Source: Microbotryum silenes-acaulis (lineage: Eukaryota; Basidiomycota; Microbotryomycetes; Microbotryales; Microbotryaceae). Taken from it: a DNA stretch of 64,000 bases. The notes under the pieces were generated by a model, which was not told where the DNA came from, made no database searches, and worked only from the letters and a program-made list of their open reading frames with translations. Where the stretch lies: contig QPFY01000007.1 in the NCBI GenBank assembly GCA_003665825.1, positions 1,302,001 to 1,366,000 of the forward strand. The letters run 5' to 3'. The position numbers were made by a program, and so were the translations under genes. Below are positions 26,440 to 37,696 of the stretch, piece after piece; the stretch's first letter is position 1, and the number at the start of each line of letters is the position of its first letter.

Positions 26440-27537
26440 ATGAGCTCCTCCACCACCTCACCCCCACAAGATCCAGCGTCGCAAGCTGTGCACGATGACC
26501 CGAACCACGAAAACAAGGAAAAAGGTCCCAAATACCCATGGACACTAGCTCCTCCGACCTATCAACAAGGTACGCCTTTCACCTGTCTAACCCAATCCCA
26601 GAGCCCCCCCCCCCCCACTACGTCTCACTCTAAGTCAATCCCTTCCTTGATCAGGCCTCGAGTCCCGCGTCCTGACGAACCTCGTCCCCATCTTCGAACC
26701 CTTCTTCTCTACCCTCCAAGCCCCACTTCACCCTGCGAAAAAGCCCGCAAGGATCCTCGAACTCGCCTCCGGTAACGGGACCCACCTTCTTCTTTACGCT
26801 CAGAACTTCCCTCCCCATTCATCGAAGGAGTTGAAGGAGGGGACGAAACTTGATGGAAAAAGTATCATTTACCAACCTACGGAATGCGATACTTTTAATT
26901 GTCGATTGGTCGATCAAAAAACGCAAGGGGTGGATTTGGGGAGGGGGAAGAGGATTGAGAGGTGTAGGAGGTTGGATTTGCTCGTGGAGGAGGATTGGGA
27001 GGGATTATTAGCTGATCGTACTAGGGACGGTACAGAGGGGGGTGGGGAGAGTGGGGAGGGGTGGGATTTGGTGTTGGGTCACAATTTCATTCATATGGTG
27101 CCTTGGTTAGTTTGGTCGAACTTACAAGCTGATTGCAGCGAGGTGACTGCACTGGAACTGACGGACGTCTTTGTTGGTTCTCAGTCCACAAGGTCCTACG
27201 GCCCTCTTCCAACGCCTCAAGCCCCAGATGAGACCCCACGGTAAGCTTCTCATATACGGACCTATGAAGTCAGACCAAGGCTACTTTTCCGAAAACGACG
27301 AAAAAGTACGTTCCCTCAGTCTCTCTACCTTGCCTGAGAAAGACAGTACTTATTCCCCTAACCTCTCTCTAACTAAAGTTCGACACCATGATTCGTTCCC
27401 GCCCCGGATCGTCCGGGATTGGTCTTCGAAGTATTCCTCATCTCGGTCGATTGGCGGAAGAGAACGGGTGGACTTTGGAGAGGGAGATTGGGGTCGCGAT
27501 GGGGAATTGGGTTTTGGTTTTTAGTGTGAAGGAATGA
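26440..27537 (+). CDS. METTL26/DUF938-family putative methyltransferase
   Basis: Four exons: 26440-26569, 26655-27105, 27185-27305 and 27379-27537. They encode 286 residues. The family signature is seen as KYPWTLAPPTYQQG, ESRVLTNLVPIFEPF, the SAM-binding loop ILELASGNGTHLLLYAQNFP, DLVLGHNFIHMVP, LLIYGPMKSDQGYFSENDEK and FDTMIRSRPGSSGIGLRSIP, and the C-terminus matches ENGWTLEREIGVAMGNWVLV. The substrate of DUF938 proteins is not known to me. The join of exons 2 and 3 yields Cys where the family usually has Trp after HMVP, so that acceptor may be slightly wrong. A C-run (26604-26616) sits in intron 1. Confidence 0.82.
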
Positions 27538-27795
27538 GTTTTGTATTGCGATTGGGGATAGGTAAATAGAATTGGGACATGGTATTACAGGTCGGAACGA
27601 GCAAGAAAAGAGCAAGGGGGAAAGGGTCCTGGATCGTTCGGGAACAGCAGAGGATAACAAACAGGGAAGCACACACAGACAGACTGAGACGCGGACAGAG
27701 GGGCAAGGGCGGAAGGGACTGTCGTGAAGGGAAGTAGATCGTCAACGTTGGGGTTGAAGTATGGCGACGATTCGAGTCGGTTGGAGGGCGTGAGA

Positions 27796-29450
27796 TTACT
27801 TTGTCGAGGCCGAGTTGGGTCCGGCTCGGTTCCAGCTGAGGTATTGAGGGTCACCCTGTATCACGAGAAAAGCCAGTCAGCACCTCATTCCGAGCTCTTT
27901 CACGTCAAGTCGAAAGCAACAACATACCAATTTCCTCGGCTTGATCAAATGTCTCAACGTCAAAGCCAAGCCCAAGATGATGCACACGCCACCGACGACG
28001 ATGTAGGCGTACCCGAGGAAAGGGTTGCGTCCGCCGATAAAGGACACGGTCGAGAAGACAATTGACTTGGTCCCGCTGAAGGGGGCGACGGGGTAATCTG
28101 TTCACAAAAGCGAGTGTCAGTTCAGTCTTCGAACGAGGGATAAGCGAGCTTGAGACGCACTCATGCGAATGTCCAGCTCGTAGATCCCCGCAGCCATGTT
28201 CTCCTCATCGTTTCTAAAGTACAACTTCCTGAACGTCGGCAAACCCGCGGTCCTCATCCAGATCTGGAAGTGCTCATCGTCGTGCAGATCCGGGAAGCCC
28301 GTCGATGCGGTGTATCCGTCGGGGTAGCTCTCGGCCCAATTCGGAGGGGGGACGGCATCCCCGATCTGGTACTTGGTCACACCGTACTTATTGGCTTCGT
28401 TCGGCCACGCGATCCCCTTATCGGTCATGTTGTAGGTGACGTTGCCCTCGGCACCTGAAGGGTTCGTCAACACGGGCGGGAGGAAGGTGTCGTTGAAGAA
28501 CGAGTTGGCGATCAATCCGCACGGGTAGATCGGCAGACCGTCGCGCACATCGACGGGTTTGCAATCCCCTCCGGAGAGCGACGAGGCGGACGTGGCATCG
28601 CCTTTGAGTTGGCCTGATACGATCGACTTGACGTAGCGTCGGTGATTTTGGTAATAGTTGGTCACTGCGCGCCCGGGGGGGGGGGGGCCGAGTCGAGTCA
28701 GTGCTGTAATCGCGGAATCAGAATTAACAGCATTTCATTCGTGCAGTCTCACTCTTGTAGTACATAAAGACCGGTCTAGTCAACTCGACGGGCAAACTGA
28801 ACTGCAACCGACACAGACTCCTCTGGCCAACCGGTCGCGTCTCGTCGTGAGTGAACTGCCAAGTCGGCACGACCGCTTGGGCCGTGTCGACCGACGAGCC
28901 GAGGTGGTAGCTGTACGCCGACGAGGGCAAGGCCTCAAAGGTCGTGTTGGGGGCTTTGAACTCGCATTGGGTGTAGTCGATTGTGAACTCCTTGACCTGT
29001 ACAAGTATGGAGAGCAGAGCGGAAGAGCGTCAGTCCGTGGAAGTGAAGTGAAGGCCTCGCCGGTCGACCCAACGCTACGGGGCTGCGATGAAGACCACAA
29101 GATCCATGCCTCACGCAAACTGACCTTGTTGGACCCCCACAGCAATATCCCACCCAGGGGAACAAAGATGACGCCGATGAGGAAGAAGGTCGGCAGCACG
29201 GTTGCCGGTGTGAGAATCGGTTGCCAAGCCTTGAGTCGCTGCTGCTTGAAAGCAGTGTCTGGTGCGCGAAAAGGCCCAGACCGGGTTCAGTATCGGACTC
29301 TGCTGCAAGGATACGTAACAGTACCACGGTCTTCCGGTGTCCATGACTCGCACAAAACTCACTCGCTGGCCTGTGGCTCCACTTGACCTTTTCCTTGTCC
29401 GGCTTGGGCGAGTCGGTCCCCGTCGACGACTTGCGTTTGAACAGACCCAT
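27796..29450 (-). CDS. cdc50: Cdc50/Lem3-family subunit of P4-ATPase lipid flippases
   Basis: Six exons: 29363-29450, 29125-29258, 28753-28996, 28161-28664, 27928-28097 and 27796-27855, for 399 residues. The signature [20 protein letters not shown] precedes TM1 ([20 protein letters not shown]). The long exoplasmic loop has [12 protein letters not shown], paired cysteines and N-glycosylation sequons (NTT, NDT, NVT, NMT). TM2 ([19 protein letters not shown]) is followed by the conserved end [12 protein letters not shown]. Cdc50 proteins escort Drs2/Dnf-type ATPases out of the ER and are needed for phospholipid flipping at Golgi and plasma membrane. It ends only 258 bp from the convergent methyltransferase gene. 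Confidence 0.95.
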
Positions 29451-29525
29451 TGCGGCCGTGTGATATCAATGGGAATCAGGCAGGGGTAGGAGGAGTCGAA
29501 TCAAAAGCGTGAGTGACCCGTGGTA

Positions 29526-29570
29526 CGTGGTGCGTGGTGCGTGGTGCGTGGTGCGTGGTGCGTGGTGCGT
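29526..29570. repeat. Heptamer tandem repeat (CGTGGTG)6 upstream of cdc50
   Basis: Six perfect copies of CGTGGTG plus a partial copy lie 76-120 bp upstream of the cdc50 start codon, inside its promoter or 5' UTR. Confidence 0.95.
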
Positions 29571-31022
29571 ACTCCGTAGTCGGTCGGTGGTCTGCTGCGT
29601 CGCGTGGGCTGCGGCTGGCGTCGGGTGGTCACGTCGCGCGCGTTTCGGAAGGCCGAGCCAAGAGTGATCCGAGTTCGGTCGCTCGAGCACAAGCCGAGCG
29701 GCAATGGGGGTGAATTGGTACGCGAGGTCGAGTCCACCTGATCGAGTGGTACAATACTCGCGGAAGTCGGGATGAGGTGGGTGTAAGACCGATACAGAGT
29801 CAGACCCGGCGCTTCGACTCGGGCATGGGAGGCCGAGCAGACGCGCTCCCTAAATACCTCGGCTGGCTTCGCGCACCCGCTGAGGCGCTGACGAAGCGGA
29901 TGGGCCAAGGCGCTTGACCGACTTTCACGGCGCAGGGGTCACAAACATCGCTCTCATCTTTGCTTCACCCCTCGTTGGAGAGGACAGCTACCAACGCGTG
30001 AGGTGTGGCACTACAACCTTTACACAAGACATTGACGCCGCGAGTTTCCTCGTTCGACTCCAGCTTAGTGGAGACCAGTGCCGAGAAGTTTGGTACGAAT
30101 TTTCCGGGTTTCTCGATGATCGTTCCAATGTTCATGATACTCTCCTAATCCAAAAACGGACTGACGCCATGAAGGACCTATTCGGACTACGTGTGTTCCC
30201 ACTTGGCAACAATCCGAAGCCAGACGGACATGGATACAAGCGTCGACTACCAGCCCCTCTGGCGGCTCTGCGCTTGTGCAGGAGGGATGAAGCAAAATTC
30301 GAGCGCATTCGTCTGCCAGGACGTGTTCAAGCTTGTGCAAGCTGTTCGGATCTACGTGGCAATGAATCATCTCCGAGCGGAACCATCGAGCCGAAGCGTT
30401 TGCTCAGGCGCATCGGCATTTTTGCCAATTGCATCTATGGGAACCCATACATGTTCGCATCAGCGAGGAGTTTCAACCTAACGCAGTCCAACCCAACCGC
30501 CTTTGTCGCCTGTCGTCGAAGGGACTCACGAGACGTCAAGATAGTCAAAGTGAAGTCCTGGTGGGCACCGTCGCCTGACACACTTCGTGGCTTGGTCCAA
30601 CCTATAACAATCGTTCAGCCCTTCCTCACCGACGTCGCAGTACTTTGCGAGACAGTGGTTGAACTCACTATCGGACATAAAGGAGGAGAAAGTAGGTCAG
30701 TTTCGAGTCTCCTTTCTCTGGTCGCGTCGAAGGATCAAAGCCTTGCCAGTAGGGGGTTGAATATGATTACGTACGCGCTTTTGCGACTTTGTGCGAACCC
30801 TTTGGGTCCGTGTTGACATGTCCATTGACATTCCCTGGAATTCAACAACGTAGCATTTTGAGGAGGATCAGTTTTTTGCGCCGAGTCAAGCCGCTGAGAT
30901 CGGGAGAGCACCGCCCGCAGGTAGGCGCGTCGCGCTCAGGAGCCGTCCTGCGAGCCTGTCTGTCGCGCGCGCGTGTTGCTGCAACGCACTTGCACACTTT
31001 CTCGAGAACGGGGCAGAGCCAT
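29571..31022. other. Intergenic stretch with one long but unsupported ORF
   Basis: A plus-strand ORF of 300 codons (29914-30816) is the longest feature. It lacks a recognisable domain, splice context or composition typical of the neighbouring genes, so it is not called as a gene. The left part is cdc50 upstream DNA. Confidence 0.45.
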
Positions 31023-31182
31023 CTATGAGTTGAGGAGGCCGCTGTCAGTGGGTTCTGTTGGTGTTAACTTGAGAGGCTTGAATAGGATCGACTTACGTGC
31101 TCCCGCGTTGTCTTGAGGCTACGGAGGAGGTCGCAAAGGCGCCTGCTGTCGCGATGGCGTAGATGACGAGGGGTAGGCGCAT
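31023..31182 (-). CDS. Possible 34-residue small protein with N-terminal hydrophobic segment
   Basis: An ATG at 31182 opens MRLPLVIYAIATAGAFATSS, a signal-peptide-like or single-TM start. The exon 31097-31182 ends at a good donor (GTAAGT) and can splice across a 55-bp intron to 31023-31041, ending TGLLNS. Exon phases fit. Small fungal mitochondrial or secreted proteins look like this, but no family was recognised and the call rests on the start, hydrophobicity and splice sites only. Confidence 0.3.
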
Positions 31183-31771
31183 CGCGGGTCGAGTTCGCAA
31201 AGAGAGAGAGAGAGAGAGCCAGCGGGGGTGCGTATATGCAGGTGCAGGGCCTCGATCGACGATCGTAGGGAGGGAAGACGGAACCGTAGAGCACAGAGAG
31301 AGGTGTGAGGAAGGGAGAAGAAACAGAAGAAGGCCACGGCTTTGATTTTGATTAGGTCGTGTACCTTGTGAGCTTGAAGTTAAAAGTGGTGAGCGTCCGG
31401 GCTCGCGACTCGTGGCACGTTGATTCGGCCTCGCTTGGCAACGCGCCGCCGTAGCAGTCGACGGCCGAGATCCTGCTTCATGAAGCTCCCCTCCGACTCG
31501 ACGCAATATCCTTGTCTCGGTCGTCTCTTATACCGAGACTTGGGCTAAGTCCTTTTGAGACGGTAAGTGAATTATCGATTCAGGTGGAGCTAGTTGCATG
31601 GCCCGCGAAATGCCATGATTGACATGACTGCAATATCTCGGCGACTCTTTCGACGACAAATGTCTCCCGACTTGCCCCTTTCTCGCTCCCATCTGCGCCT
31701 TGGCCTTGCGCCTTTCTCCGAGTTGCCGCACACTCTTACACCTACGCAGCATAGCGTCACGCACCGCCAGC
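31183..31771. other. Intergenic region upstream of the phosphodiesterase gene
   Basis: Includes an (AG)n run at 31200-31218. Presumed promoter of the plus-strand phosphodiesterase gene and, if real, of the small minus-strand gene. Confidence 0.4.
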
Positions 31772-34232
31772 ATGTCACGAGGCGAGTACTCTGCCGTGAT
31801 CCCCTCGTCGGATGGGAACGAGTCGTCTCTGCACCTGGACGTACCTCGATCACCTGCATCGCTCCCGACTTCGCCGCGCCAGCGTCAGCGAAGGACGTCG
31901 CGTCCCAGCTCAAACGACGGCGATGAGGATGAGCATACCTCGCTTAGGGCTGGGGCTGGGGATGATTTGGTCGTGTACGAACAGGATATGGATGACAAGG
32001 AGGTCGGACACGCCTATGTCGATCCTACGGCGGCTCAAGTCTCGCCGACGCTGGACCGGTCTTGGCTCGCTGCAGTCAGTTGGCCCGTGCACCCGTTTTC
32101 GGGTGGGCTGCATCTTGCATTGACTATAATACTGACAGTACTCTTTGTCTACAGGTCTCCTTACGCACGGTGCTGCTCTCGATCCTCTCGATCGTCGTGC
32201 TGCTGCTCATGATCCTCCTCTTCCACCCCGCCTCACCCTACGCCTACCACTTCAACTACCCTTCCTCGGACTACTACAAAGGACATCCCGAACTCAAACC
32301 GGGAACCTTTTCGTCCAATCCTGCGCTGGCCAAGAACCCATTACCCGAGGACGCGCATTTTAATGATGTGCCGTTCGCGCAGGTCGGCGATAATCGCTTG
32401 GCGCATGATAAGCAAACACCCCATTGGGCGGGTGGGGATGGCGGAGCGGCCAAGGAGGAAAAGGAGAAGACTAGTGGGTGGAGATCGAATGGCACGCATT
32501 GGTTCGGTGAGTGGGGCAAGCGAAGGAGCGCGTACGCACGACGGGGACGAGCTAACGACTTGGTGCACGATTCAGATCGAACGGTCATTCTCGTCTCACT
32601 CGACGGCGTTCGATCCGACTACCTCACACGCAACCTCACACCCCATCTCCTCTCCGTCTCCAAAAAGGGACTTCGCGCCGAATCGCTACAACCCTCATTT
32701 CCGACGTTGACGTTCCCGAACCACTACTCGTTGATCACGGGCCTGTACCCTTCGAGCCATGGGATCATCGCGAATGATTTCTGGGACCCCAATTTGAGCA
32801 AGGAGTTTGTGTATACCAAACCTGAACAGAGTTGGGGTCCGGAATGGTGGGGCGGGGAACCGGTACGTTTCGGAGGCTTTAGACTTTGGCACTGTCGAGA
32901 TTGGGGACTGATGATTTGTTGCGTGGACGGGTTTAGATCTGGTCTACGGCCGTCAAGAATGGGTTGAAGGCGAACGTTCTCATGTGGCCAAGTGGGTAGT
33001 TTCTTTCGATCAAACCCTTGGGTCGTGAGGTTGACAAGTCGTTCTTCACCACCACAGGCCCTCCGATGATGGCGGATGGCACCAAACCGACTCGGTGGTA
33101 CGCGTTTCATGACCACTACCACTACTCGCGCAAACTTTTGCAAATCGCCTCCTGGCTCGACCTCCCTCATACCTCCCGCCCCAACCTCATCCTCGCCTAC
33201 GCCCCCGAAGTCGACCAAGAAGGCCATCGTACCGGACCTGATTCCAAAGCACTGGAAGACGAGTTGTTGGAGATGGACGATTTTGCGAAAGGCGTGACGG
33301 GACTTTTGGAGGAGAGGAATTTGACGCAGGTGGTGGACGTGGTGTTCGTGAGCGATCATGGGATGACGAGCACCCATAATGAGCGATTGGTGTTTTTGGA
33401 TGATATTCTGGGAAAGGAAGGGTTCGAAGGGATCCTGACGGCGGAAGGTGAGTGGTGGATGGTGGCAGAGCTTTCAGGGTGGAGGGGATGAGCTGACGGG
33501 GGTTCTTCTGCGCCTAGGATGGCCATCCGTTGGTCTGCGCTTCAAACCCGACATCGACGCGGATCTGATGCTTTCCAAACTCCGTCAAGCCGCGACCGAA
33601 TCCAAGGGAGGCTTCAACGTCTACACCCAAGAGGACATGCCCGAAAGATGGCATTTCACAGGCAACGAGGTAGGTCACGTGGTCAATCTTACCCAGGTTG
33701 AGGATGAACCTCAAAACTGAGGTAGGACTTTACTCGCATGATTCTGCAGCGTATCGCGCCGATTTACGTCGTTCCCCATCCTGGGTGGGCGATCACGAAT
33801 CATCATGAGTTTGAGGTCGAGATGAAGGGCCAATTTACGCCTGCTGGGTAGGTGAAGTTCTGGAGGACTTTGAAACTGCTCGCGAGTGGACCACTCATTC
33901 GCCATGCCGACTTGTTTTCTTTGGTTTTGTCCTCGCTTAGAAACCACGGCTACGACAACGCCGACCCGGACATGCAAGCCATCTTCATCGCCCACGGCCC
34001 CTTCGCATCGCGTCTCAAATCCCAAGCCCTCGAACAGAACCCCAACCTCATCAAACGGACCGTCCTCAGCGAACGTGCCGAGGGGGTTCTGGAGAAGGAG
34101 GAAGTGACGTTGATCCCGGCGTTTGAGAATGTTGAGGTTTATGATTTGTTGTGCGAATTGTTGGATATCAAGGAGGACAACAGGGCGAGGACGAATGGGT
34201 CGACAGGGTTTTGGAAGAAGTATTTGGAGTAG
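31772..34232 (+). CDS. Type II membrane nucleotide pyrophosphatase/phosphodiesterase (NPP family)
   Basis: Eight exons: 31772-32074, 32155-32506, 32576-32862, 32937-32991, 33058-33447, 33518-33669, 33750-33847 and 33941-34232. They give 642 residues. A cytosolic acidic N-terminus precedes one TM segment (about residues 102-124, TVLLSILSIVVLLLMILLF). The catalytic domain shows metal and nucleophile sites: VSLDGVRSDYL, FPTLTFPNHYSLITGLYPSS with the nucleophilic Thr near 264, APEVDQEGHRTGP and VFVSDHGM. The family hydrolyses pyrophosphate or phosphodiester bonds of nucleotides or lipids outside the cell or in the vacuole lumen. The natural substrate cannot be told here. The intron 4 boundary depends on donor GTGGGT at 32992 and is the least certain. 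Confidence 0.9.
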
Positions 34233-34905
34233 GGAAGGAGTACAGGGGGAGTTGGGGCTTTCCTTGGGAGGTGGAGTTGTTCCAGTCGTTGCGGTCGCTT
34301 TTCTTTCGTTGTCACGTCTTAGCTCTTTCTTCACAACTGCACCGTTTGTGCTGTATCATTGGTAGGTATCCAGCAGTACACCCTTTTCATTGTCGTTCGA
34401 CTTTTCGGATCATGGCACGAGAGCAAGTGCTCGTCTCATGTTGTGAGCCTGGCTAATCTTCGCGTCGGCTTTTGCCGAGTCAGAATGAGAATCACGATGG
34501 ACACAGCCGAAGTCGTTGCAAGCGATCGGTGTTGACAGAAAATATACGAAGAAAGACTAGACGACGAGATGGCGGTAGTTGGAGCGCGAGAATCGGAGGA
34601 AGGACGACGATGGGGGATCAAACGCCAACGCACTCCGGAGGCCGGGCCGATCCCTGGCCGGACGAAAGAACGTGTCCCGGCCAGCGGAGGAAGTCTGCTC
34701 GCTCGCCTTTGCCCGTCTACTGGCACGAGGAGGGCTTCCGTCGTCCTTGCACGCTGTCGTCTCTTCGAGTGATGCTATTGGGTCCCCGAAACCTCACCCC
34801 GCTTATACCTCCGTCTTCTTAATCGCTCACACAGTCCTCTTCTAAAGAATCTCATACCACCTCAAATACCGAATTACCAAAACAAAAAAAATCCCTTCGT
34901 ATGCG
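34233..34905. other. Convergent intergenic region between the phosphodiesterase gene and bat
   Basis: Contains both 3' flanks. An A-run (about 34882-34893) lies near the bat stop. No gene is supported. Confidence 0.5.
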
Positions 34906-37184
34906 TTAAACGACCACACTCCACTCACTCTCGATCCTGCCCGTCTGTCGTCCGACAATCTCCCTCAACATGACCCTCGCAACGTCACCGAGACCATCTT
35001 CGCCGTGGGGTACGTCGATGAGTTCGGATTCGTATCCGATCCCGGATACGGGTGATACGATGGCGGCCTGATCGGTGGGGGAATACGATAGAGTTAATGA
35101 CTATAGCAGAAGGGAAGATGTAATTCGCGTAAGGGAGAGAGAAGGACGTACCGTTCCCGAACCAAAGACCTCCTTCAAACTCCCATCCTTACTCGCCTGC
35201 TTCAACTGCGGCATCGTCAAATTCCTCTCCGATACCTTGAACTTGTCCGGTAGGCCTTTCAACTTGGCTTCACCCTTCTCGTGTGCCCTAGCCAACGCCA
35301 AGACGGAATCTCGTGTCACGCCGGGAAGGATCATGTCCTCCAAGGGAGGGGTGACGAGTTCGGTCGTCCCGTCCGGGTGGGAGAGGACAACGAACAGGTT
35401 CATGGTGCCTACTTCGGTCAATTGGTGTTCGGGCCCGTAGAGCCACAGGATTTGTTGGTAGCCTAAAGCGGCGGCGGCTTGTTGGGGGACCACACCGGCG
35501 GCGTCTGAAAGGGAAAGCATTTACATGTCAAGTCAGTGCGGAGTCTTGATATTTTGAGAAAATCGGGCAATGCGCATGCGTACAGTTGGATCCCAACTTG
35601 TAACCACCCGTCCCTCCGGGCCAAGCACGGACATCCTTGGCGGTCGCGAGCAACTTGACGGGCTTGAACCCGGTCGAGTAGTAAGGACCGACGGGGCACG
35701 CACTTTTCAGCCAGGCAGGAGAGACACATGAAAAGTCAGTTTTGGTCGAACTCGCTACTGGAATTGTATTGTGCGAGGGCTCACATGACGAAAAGCAAAA
35801 CATCAGTCGAAGCGCCAACGCCCAACCCAGCTTGTGTACCAATCATCGTAGGGCGAATGTCTTTGGACCATGCCGCGACGAGGTGTAGATGATAAGTTCT
35901 TAAACTCGTTACTGAAATCGCAATCCGGCGCGACCAACGTACAGAGTGAGGTGCCTTGTTCGGAAGGGACCCATTTCGAGTCCACGTCGACGAGCTTCTT
36001 GATCAGGGTCGTGAGGTGGTCGCCCGTGAAGTCCTGGGGTCGGAAGAGATTGCGGGTTCAATACAAACCCCATGAGATCGAGAGGGGATTCCGCTAAGGA
36101 CCCAATAACGTACGGGGAACGCCAACCTCGCCGCACTCCTCGTCATACGTTCTATGTTCTGCACCCCACACGAGAAAACATGCAGCATCAGTACGCCCAC
36201 ACCTCATCGTGCATCCCATTCCCTCCTGATCGCCACGCTACAAAACGTACCTTATCAGGCCTAAACAACCTAACCTGGCCTTTCTCATCCTTGTACGCCT
36301 TCATGCCTTCGAACAATGTAGGAGCATAGTGCAGCACGGTCGAGGACGGGTCCAGTTGCAAGGGTGCGTAAGGGACGATCTTGGGCGTGCCCCAGCTGTG
36401 CGAGGATGAGCGGAGTTTAGTAGGTTTTTTTGGCGGGTTATGGCGAGGATACGGGCGCTGGGGTAACAGCGTGGGGGGCGATGGAAATTCCGGACCGACG
36501 GCTCGAGGCGCGCGACGGCCGGCTTGCCGAGAGGTGGGGCCCGCGCCAGCGAGGAACGCGGCGGCAGAGCAAAACGTGTTCGTCGATCCGGTACGATCCC
36601 GCCACCTTTTAAACGATTCCCCAGAATGGCCGTAGAAAAAAGTAGTCTCACCCGGATTGCACGTTCCAAGGGATGGTCAACATGTGGTCGGTGAAGGTGC
36701 GACCGAACTGCAACTGGTTGGAAAGAGGGATCGTCTTGGGCGACGACGTGAGCTCCACTTCGAGCGCCGAGGGCTGGCGGAAACAGTCGAGCGTCAGTGT
36801 TCATGTAGGAGGAGAAGGAAAGGTCCGATCGCAAGTACGACGAGTCACCCACTCGGGGTTCGACGTCTCATTTCGTCCCCGAATCGATCCCCATATCTCG
36901 CCAACCCCGAACAGGAGAAAATAACCTACATCGATATCGGCGCCCGCTAACATCTCCCCCGTCATCAAATCCTGCCCCGTCACAGGTGAGCCAACGATAG
37001 GGGGACTCGTCGTCTGGGCATGCTTTTCCTTGAGCAAGGCCGAAGTGCTAAAACACGACGACGACGACTTGAGCGACGAAGCGACGAGCGGAATTCCGGT
37101 TTGACGGGTGTGCAACAGCGACGTGGACGATCGACTGCTCTGCGTCTTGAGTACGCGCGTGAGGTAGGGCGTTAATCGGGTCAT
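34906..37184 (-). CDS. bat1: Branched-chain amino acid aminotransferase, mitochondrial type
   Basis: Nine exons: 36930-37184, 36652-36773, 36251-36395, 36114-36158, 35943-36033, 35785-35860, 35584-35702, 35152-35504 and 34906-35067, for 455 residues. The N-terminus [20 protein letters not shown] is Arg/Ser-rich, like a mitochondrial presequence. The family core reads [67 protein letters not shown] and [19 protein letters not shown]. The PLP lysine is in GGYKLGSNY (near residue 279). [20 protein letters not shown] and [14 protein letters not shown] follow. It interconverts Leu, Ile and Val with their 2-oxo acids. Eight introns of varied size keep the frame exactly. Confidence 0.95.
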
Positions 37185-37696
37185 CGTGGTGGTGGTGAGC
37201 GACGTTGGAGTGAGTGACGGGACGGAGAGAGCAAAGGCAGACCAGTAGTTGGAGCCGATCGTCTTATCCCCCGCGCGACCGTTTTTCTGGTGTTTCTGGT
37301 GCCCGCCCGGCTCGGTGAGTCAACTCGACGGACTCGTTGAAGACAACGCCGATCGCTCACGGTAAAAAGTTTCGGCTTGTCGAATCAACTTTTTCGGCAT
37401 CTCGATTTCGGATCGGCACAACAGCACGGCATCAACCGTAGATCATACCTCTTTTGTAGCGTTGACTCGCGTTCTGCTCGAAGAATGGCCCGCATACTCC
37501 TGTTCCTCCTCGGCAAATTCTCGGCGCTCAATTTGGGAAAGCCGCCCGGTAACACCGACCCGCTACCCACCCCAGCCATGTTCAAAGTAATGCTAACGCT
37601 CAATCCTCACTTTACTCCAAAACCGAAATTAACTACGCCACAGAACTAACCCAAGCTAAACCCGCCCCTCCTGTGCTCGCCGACCCTTCCCATGTC
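37185..37696. other. Intergenic: bat upstream region and psd1 3' flank
   Basis: About 510 bp, no gene seen. The promoter of the aminotransferase gene should lie here. Confidence 0.45.

Noticed and set aside
29914..30816. Plus-strand ORF of 300 codons
   Set aside because: No domain, low resemblance to any protein style in the window, no upstream gene context. Long chance frames are common in GC-rich DNA.
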